Part shown: piece after piece, positions 22,346 through 26,719 of the stretch
How the letters are laid out: every line of letters begins with the position of its first letter
Position numbering within the stretch: the stretch's first letter is position 1
From: CAZART01 sp964487555
GTDB taxonomy: Bacteria; Bacteroidota; Rhodothermia; Rhodothermales; VXPQ01
Direction of reading: 5' to 3'
Assembly (NCBI GenBank): GCA_964487555.1
Contig: CAZART010000074.1
Location: forward strand, 1-26,719
DNA length: 26,719 bases
Notes under the pieces: model-generated
Told to the model about the DNA's origin: nothing
The model's input: only the letters and a program-made list of their open reading frames with translations
Databases searched by the model: none
Translations under genes and position numbers: made by a program

Positions 22346-22972
22346 TTAGCTGCTAAGAAACCGGCTAATCAAGCGTAATGTTTCCGATACCGCGACGTCG
22401 ACGTCGTCGTTCACCACAACCGCATCGAAGCGGTCCGCATGCGCCAGCTCCTTTTTTGCTCGATTGAGCCGTGCGGCGAGGCCGACGTCGTCCTCGGTAG
22501 CTCGATCGCGCAGACGAGATTCGAGTTCCGCAAAAGAGGGCGGGTGAACGAAAATGACGAGTGCGTCTTCCCCGAAAAGACGTTTCACCTCCATGGCTCC
22601 GTTTACATCTATATCGAGAAGGATAGGCGCTTGCGACGCCGCCTGTCTAATTTCGTCCTGCAACGTACCGTAATAAAGTCCGGGATATACCTGCTCGTAT
22701 TCGATGAGTCGCCCTTCGTCGATGTACGTTCTGAAGCGCTCGGGACTCACGAAGTAATAGTCGACGCCGTCCTTCTCGTGAGCGCGCGGCGAACGCGTAG
22801 TCACGGAGACGGAGAAGCGAAGATCCGGCATGGCATCCATGACGCGGCGAGCGATCGTGGTCTTTCCCGCGCCGCTCGGCGCCGTAAGAACAATGAGCCG
22901 CGGCCGGGCGCGGTCCTGTGCTGCGGCGCCGGGCGCTCCTGCCTCTTCTATCTTCTCTACTCGGTCATCCAC
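22346..22972 (-). CDS. gmk: Guanylate kinase
   Basis: The 208-residue enzyme converts GMP and ATP to GDP and ADP. The P-loop is APSGAGKTT (34-42), and the GMP-binding part is SVTTRSPRAHEKDGVDYYFV. ILLDIDVNGAMEVK is the typical core strand, and the lid carries RLRDRATEDD. It starts at GTG 22972, 3 bases after the yicC stop, so the two are translationally coupled. About 25 N-terminal residues precede the usual start of the fold; a shorter product cannot be excluded. Confidence 0.97.
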   Translation of the reverse strand: MDDRVEKIEEAGAPGAAAQDRARPRLIVLTAPSGAGKTTIARRVMDAMPDLRFSVSVTTRSPRAHEKDGVDYYFVSPERFRTYIDEGRLIEYEQVYPGLYYGTLQDEIRQAASQAPILLDIDVNGAMEVKRLFGEDALVIFVHPPSFAELESRLRDRATEDDVGLAARLNRAKKELAHADRFDAVVVNDDVDVAVSETLRLISRFLSS

Positions 22973-22975
22973 TAC

Positions 22976-23857
22976 TCACTCGACGTTCTGGACCTGCTCG
23001 CGAATTTTCTCCAACTCATCTTTCATCTGAACCGCCAGATGAGCGATATCGGCGTCGTTCGATTTTGACCCGATCGTGTTCACCTCTCGATTGATCTCCT
23101 GAGCGATGAAATTGAGCTTGCGTCCTTCCGGATCTTCGCTGTTCAAGGACTGTCGGAAGAGTTCAAGGTGGGATCGAAGCCGAACGCATTCCTCGGTGAC
23201 ATCCAGACGATCGGCCAGAAGGGCTATTTCCATCTCGAGACGATCCTTGTCAAGGCGTTCGTCGTCCAGAAGCTCGTTCAGGCGGGACCGGAGTCGGCCC
23301 CGGGCGTCTTCGACGCGAAGAGGGGCCCGTTCCTCGACGGCTCTCAACTGTTTGCCGATGGCTTCGATACGAGTTTCAAGGTCAGCCAGAAGCGCGCTGC
23401 CTTCCTGGCGACGCATCAAGCGTAACTGCTTCATGGCGATGGAGAGTGCTTCGGCAGCGGCCTCCCACATCTCTTCCGCCGCCTTCGAAGGTTCGTCAAC
23501 GGTCGTGAAGACGTCGCTGTAGTTGAGCAGATGATCCAGTCCAACCGGCTCGACAATGCCGGCGGCGGCGCGCAGCCGATTCAGCAGGCCGGCATAAGCT
23601 CGAACGGCGTCCTCATCGATCTCGATGGAGAGCAATCCTTCGGATGTCGTTTCAACCTGGATCTGAACGCTTATGCGGCCTCGAGAGAATGCTTGCTTGA
23701 CGCGCGATTGGACCTCCGATTCGTACTCGGAGAGCGCCCGTGGGACGCGGACCGAAACCTCGCAGTAGCGGCTGTTCACGGAGCGGAGCTCGGCGCTCGC
23801 CGTGGCATTACCCACCTGCGCCTGCCCGCGTCCAAAGCCGGTCATGCTGTCTATCAT
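22976..23857 (-). CDS. yicC: YicC-family endoribonuclease
   Basis: The 293-residue protein starts at ATG 23857 with MIDSMTGFGRGQAQ, the family's typical beginning. The open frame runs on upstream through the tRNA-Ser region, which is not coding. The N-terminal YicC domain (SVNSRYCEVSVRVPRAL) and the C-terminal DUF1732 domain (DRLDVTEECVRLRSHLELFR, then GRKLNFIAQEINREVNTIGS) are complete. YicC proteins are hexameric RNA-cleaving enzymes involved in RNA turnover. It is followed directly by gmk, as in many bacteria. Confidence 0.95.
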   Translation of the reverse strand: MIDSMTGFGRGQAQVGNATASAELRSVNSRYCEVSVRVPRALSEYESEVQSRVKQAFSRGRISVQIQVETTSEGLLSIEIDEDAVRAYAGLLNRLRAAAGIVEPVGLDHLLNYSDVFTTVDEPSKAAEEMWEAAAEALSIAMKQLRLMRRQEGSALLADLETRIEAIGKQLRAVEERAPLRVEDARGRLRSRLNELLDDERLDKDRLEMEIALLADRLDVTEECVRLRSHLELFRQSLNSEDPEGRKLNFIAQEINREVNTIGSKSNDADIAHLAVQMKDELEKIREQVQNVE

Positions 23858-23937
23858 AGGCGCGCGTCGGTCCGTGGGACGTTCGTCTTGAGTGGATCCC
23901 CAGTGATTCTTCGAGATCGACCTGCGAATGGGGATAC

Positions 23938-24031
<94 letters not shown>

Positions 24032-24037
24032 GTATCG

Positions 24038-24128
24038 TCTCGTCGCGAGCGACGAGAAAAAAGATCTACAAGTACCGAATCGCTCCAGCAAGGATCCGTC
24101 CGTTCCGAGAATCGAGAAAGGACGGATC
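24038..24128. promoter_or_regulatory. Two hairpins between frr and tRNA-Ser
   Basis: A perfect 8-bp stem with a four-base loop (TCTCGTCG-CGAG-CGACGAGA, 24038-24057) lies 6 bases from the tRNA 5' end. A second stem, GATCCGTCC with GGACGGATC (24093-24128), has an 18-base loop and lies 58 bases past the frr stop. The second may end or punctuate the frr transcript; the first may be a processing or regulatory element of the tRNA. Confidence 0.5.
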
Positions 24129-24185
24129 GAGGATCGAAACGGCGCCCGGATGCGTGAACCTCGTTTTTTCGGCCTTCTCTTCCGC

Positions 24186-24755
24186 TCACACTTCCATGAT
24201 CTCCGATTCCTTCCGGTCGAGAAGGTGATCGATCTTCAGCGTGTATTCGTCCGTGATCGATTGCAGGCGCTCCTCGCCTTCGTAGCGCATGTCTTCGGAA
24301 ATGCTTTCCTCGTCGGTAACCGTCTTGATGCGGTCCTTCACGTCGCGCCGAATATTGCGTATGGCAATCTTCGCTTCCTCGCCCTTCGCGCGCGCCGTTT
24401 TGACGAGATCCCTGCGGCGCTCTTCGGAGAGCGGAGGCACGGGAATGCGGATGAATGTGCCATCATTGTTCGGATTCAGCCCCATATTGGCCGACATAAT
24501 GCCTTTCTCCACCGCCTGTAATGCGGAACGGTCCCACGGCTGCACGATCAACAGGTCGGCCTGTGGCGCGCTGATACTGGCGAGCTGGTTGAGGGGGGTC
24601 TGCGAGCCGTAGTAATCAACCCGCACATTCTCGATCATGGACGGAGTCGCACGACCGGCGCGGATGCTGTTCAGCTCCGTGCGAAGCCAATCCATGCTTT
24701 TCTCCATATGCTCCTCTGCTTCAGAGAGAAGGTCTCGAATAGGTCGATCAACCAT
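24186..24755 (-). CDS. frr: Ribosome recycling factor
   Basis: The 189-residue protein matches RRF across its length: LRTELNSIRAGRATPSMIEN, then DYYGSQTPLNQLASISAPQA, then PWDRSALQAVEKGI and GLNPNNDGTFIRIPVPPLSE. With EF-G it splits the post-termination ribosome. AGAGG lies 6 bases before the ATG. It follows pyrH by 75 bases, the usual pyrH-frr order. Confidence 0.98.
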   Translation of the reverse strand: MVDRPIRDLLSEAEEHMEKSMDWLRTELNSIRAGRATPSMIENVRVDYYGSQTPLNQLASISAPQADLLIVQPWDRSALQAVEKGIMSANMGLNPNNDGTFIRIPVPPLSEERRRDLVKTARAKGEEAKIAIRNIRRDVKDRIKTVTDEESISEDMRYEGEERLQSITDEYTLKIDHLLDRKESEIMEV

Positions 24756-24830
24756 GTTACGCCTCTTGTGTCGGAGGAAGGAAATCCAGGGAATCGATGT
24801 TCGCAGAAACCGTCCAGGACGATCGTATTT

Positions 24831-25583
24831 TCAGAGGGCGGCGGCTTCGTCGTTCCAGTGAACCAGCGTCCCGACAGCGCCGCCTTCGACGATCCGCTGG
24901 AGGTTGCCGGGCTCGTTCATATTGAACACGATGATGGGCATGCCGGATTCTCGGCAGAGCGTAAACGCCGTCAGGTCCATCACGCGCAGATCGCGGCTAA
25001 TCGCCTCGCTTCCGTGGAGTTCGGCGAAGCGCTGAGCCGTTGGATCCTTTTCCGGGTCCGTCGTAAAGACGCCGTCTACGCGCGTTCCCTTTAGCAGAAC
25101 GTTGGCGTCGATTTCCAGAGCGCGGAGGGCCGCGGCCGTGTCGGTGGTGAAATAGGGATTGCCGGTCCCGGCGCCAAAAATCACCACTCGTCCTTTTTCG
25201 AGATGCCGAATGGCCCGCCGCCGAATGAACGGCTCAGCGATTTCCTCCATCTTTATACTGGACTGTAGGCGGGTCTGAAGACCATGTTGCTCGAGTGCGT
25301 CCTGCAAAGCCATAGCATTGATCATCGTCGCCAGCATGCCCATATAATCAGCATGCGCACGAGTCATTCCAGACGACGCATTCTTGACGCCACGAAAAAT
25401 GTTGCCGCCGCCAATCACGATCGCGATCTGCACGCCACGATCCACCACCGTCTCGAGCTCATTTGCATAGGCGGTGAGAACGTCTTCATCAATGCCGTAG
25501 GTCTTCGTGCCCAGGAGGGCCTCCCCACTCAGCTTGAGGAGGACACGAGCGTACTTTTTGCGCGGTCCGACGGACGAATTCAT
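24831..25583 (-). CDS. pyrH: UMP kinase
   Basis: The 250-residue amino-acid-kinase-fold enzyme phosphorylates UMP to UDP. Motifs: RVLLKLSGEALLG near the N terminus, IAIVIGGGNIFRG for nucleotide binding, ADYMGMLATMINAMALQDAL, GTGNPYFTTDTAAALRALEI and the FTTDPEKDPTA loop. The length is normal. A terminator and about 190 bases separate it from tsf, so it may have its own promoter. Confidence 0.98.
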   Translation of the reverse strand: MNSSVGPRKKYARVLLKLSGEALLGTKTYGIDEDVLTAYANELETVVDRGVQIAIVIGGGNIFRGVKNASSGMTRAHADYMGMLATMINAMALQDALEQHGLQTRLQSSIKMEEIAEPFIRRRAIRHLEKGRVVIFGAGTGNPYFTTDTAAALRALEIDANVLLKGTRVDGVFTTDPEKDPTAQRFAELHGSEAISRDLRVMDLTAFTLCRESGMPIIVFNMNEPGNLQRIVEGGAVGTLVHWNDEAAAL

Positions 25584-25717
25584 TCGGTTGGCCCGGTTTC
25601 AGTTAGGTATCGGAAGCTAAAGCTCGGGCGAGTTGATCGCAACGAGCCGCCGTGTTGATCGAGAGTGCCTCAACGCCGGCGACGAACCTCGGCAGAAGGA
25701 AGAACGAACAGGGCGCC

Positions 25718-25752
25718 AAAAAAAAGGGCACCTCCAGTAACCTGGTGTGCCC
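25718..25752 (-). terminator. Intrinsic terminator after tsf
   Basis: On the minus strand GGGCAC-A-CCAG pairs with CTGG-AG-GTGCCC around a GTTA loop and is followed by eight T. It lies about 25 bases past the tsf stop and separates rpsB-tsf from pyrH-frr. Confidence 0.9.
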
Positions 25753-25776
25753 CATTGGCTAAACCGAAATTTCGGG

Positions 25777-26607
25777 TTATTCGCCGAGTGCATAACGGAC
25801 GAATCGTTCGACGTCGACTCCGGACTGTCTCAACATCTCCTTGACCGTCATAGACGAGTCCTTTACGAAAGGTTGCTCTATGAGCACGTGGTCCTTGTAA
25901 TAGCGCTCAAGTTTTCCTTCGGCAATACGATCGATGATGTGATCGGGCTTACCTTCGGCCTTCGCGGCTTCCCGGGCAATCTCGAGCTCCTTGTCCTTCA
26001 GTTCCTGCGGCACCTCGTCGGTTCGCGTGGCAATCGGGTTCAGTGCGGCGACCTGCATGGCTACATCGAGCCCCGCGTCGTCGACCTGCCCATTTCCCTT
26101 CACGTCGACGAGGACGCCGAGGCGGGCCCCCGGATGAATGTAGGAAACGACACGGCCGCCGTTACTCTTGAGGATGGCGAATCGACGAATGTCGATCTTC
26201 TCGCCGATCTTCCCCGTCAGTTCGACGATGGCCTGTGCGACGGTATTACCGCTCTCCAACTCAACCGCGTACAGCGCATCGAGGTCGTCAGGTCGTTCCT
26301 GGAGCACTAGGTTGACGATCTTTGCGGCGAAGGCGGCGAATTCTTCGTTGCGTGCAACGAAGTCAGTCTCGCAATTAATCTCGGCCATTGCGCCGATTTT
26401 TTTATCGCTGGACAACGCCGTCACGATCAGGCCCTCGTCGGCATCGCGATCCGCTCGCTTGGCGGCGACTTTTTGCCCCTTCTTGCGCAGTAGTTCGACG
26501 GCCTTCTCGAAATCGCCGTCGGCCTCCTCGAGCGCCTTCTTGCAGTCCATCATACCCACTCCGGTCATATCGCGGAGCCGCTTGACGTCCTTTGCAGAGA
26601 TAGACAT
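25777..26607 (-). CDS. tsf: Translation elongation factor Ts
   Basis: The 276-residue protein is EF-Ts, the GDP/GTP exchange factor of EF-Tu. The UBA-like start is VKRLRDMTGVGMMDCKKALE, and the exchange motif is INCETDFVARNEEF. The C-terminal signature region (KDHVLIEQPFVKDSSMTVKE) is present. The length fits the single-copy-core type. It follows the 3' end of rpsB by 66 bases, as in most bacteria, and ends at a strong terminator. Confidence 0.98.
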   Translation of the reverse strand: MSISAKDVKRLRDMTGVGMMDCKKALEEADGDFEKAVELLRKKGQKVAAKRADRDADEGLIVTALSSDKKIGAMAEINCETDFVARNEEFAAFAAKIVNLVLQERPDDLDALYAVELESGNTVAQAIVELTGKIGEKIDIRRFAILKSNGGRVVSYIHPGARLGVLVDVKGNGQVDDAGLDVAMQVAALNPIATRTDEVPQELKDKELEIAREAAKAEGKPDHIIDRIAEGKLERYYKDHVLIEQPFVKDSSMTVKEMLRQSGVDVERFVRYALGE

Positions 26608-26673
26608 AATCTATGGTTCCGTTATTAAATCGTGTTCAATTGCTATTGGGGGCCCCCGACCGCCTCCGTCTGG

Positions 26674-26719
26674 TTATTTCTTCTCTTTTTGCGCCTTATC
26701 GCTGGCTTCCTGCACCTCA
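26674..26719 (-). CDS. rpsB: 30S ribosomal protein S2, 3' end only
   Basis: The last 14 codons and a TAA stop are visible at the window edge, reading EVQEASDKAQKEKK. The charged, Lys-rich tail resembles the ends of S2 proteins in this lineage. Identity rests mainly on position directly upstream of tsf; the conserved part lies outside the window. Confidence 0.65.
   Translation of the reverse strand, partial: EVQEASDKAQKEKK

Overview
The window is a GC-rich bacterial chromosome segment. The run rpsB(end)-tsf-pyrH-frr, then tRNA-Ser, yicC, gmk, rpoZ and coaBC, together with weak or absent Shine-Dalgarno sites at many starts and the variant CoaBC active-site motifs, suggests the Bacteroidota/Rhodothermota side of the tree (Rhodothermia-like). 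This placement is an inference from gene order and protein style, not from a search.

Region 1 (1-3830) is a very small integrated element. An intact tRNA-Cys(GCA) at 128-201 is followed by a tyrosine recombinase, a possible small minus-strand gene, a DUF932-like protein lacking the usual N-terminal part, and a SnoaL/NTF2-fold protein. A 60-bp exact copy of the tRNA 3' part lies at 3678-3737, so the element spans about 140-3737 and displaced the original tRNA terminator (3741-3780). An attC-like half-site follows the SnoaL gene.

Region 2 (3828-11701) is regulatory and envelope-related. It holds a Nudix hydrolase; a plus-strand run of RsbW-like ATPase, STAS antagonist and ECF sigma factor; a minus-strand run of membrane anti-sigma factor, a signal-anchored protein made of 18-residue tandem repeats, and a large secreted metallopeptidase-propeller-barrel protein; and a divergent PrsW-type intramembrane protease. 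These parts could form one stress circuit that combines partner switching with proteolysis of an anti-sigma factor. This is the best candidate here for an undescribed system, but the wiring is inferred.

Region 3 (11702-18053) holds a zinc-ribbon/class III cyclase/AAA-ATPase/TPR signalling protein, a dodecin, a Tat-exported Gfo/Idh/MocA oxidoreductase and a lipoprotein of the SMP-30/gluconolactonase family.

Region 4 (18066-26719, all minus strand) is housekeeping: dnaB, a family 4-type uracil-DNA glycosylase that has lost all four iron-sulfur cysteines, coaBC, rpoZ, gmk, yicC, tRNA-Ser(GGA), frr, pyrH, tsf and the 3' end of rpsB. It covers DNA replication and repair, CoA synthesis, nucleotide kinases and translation.
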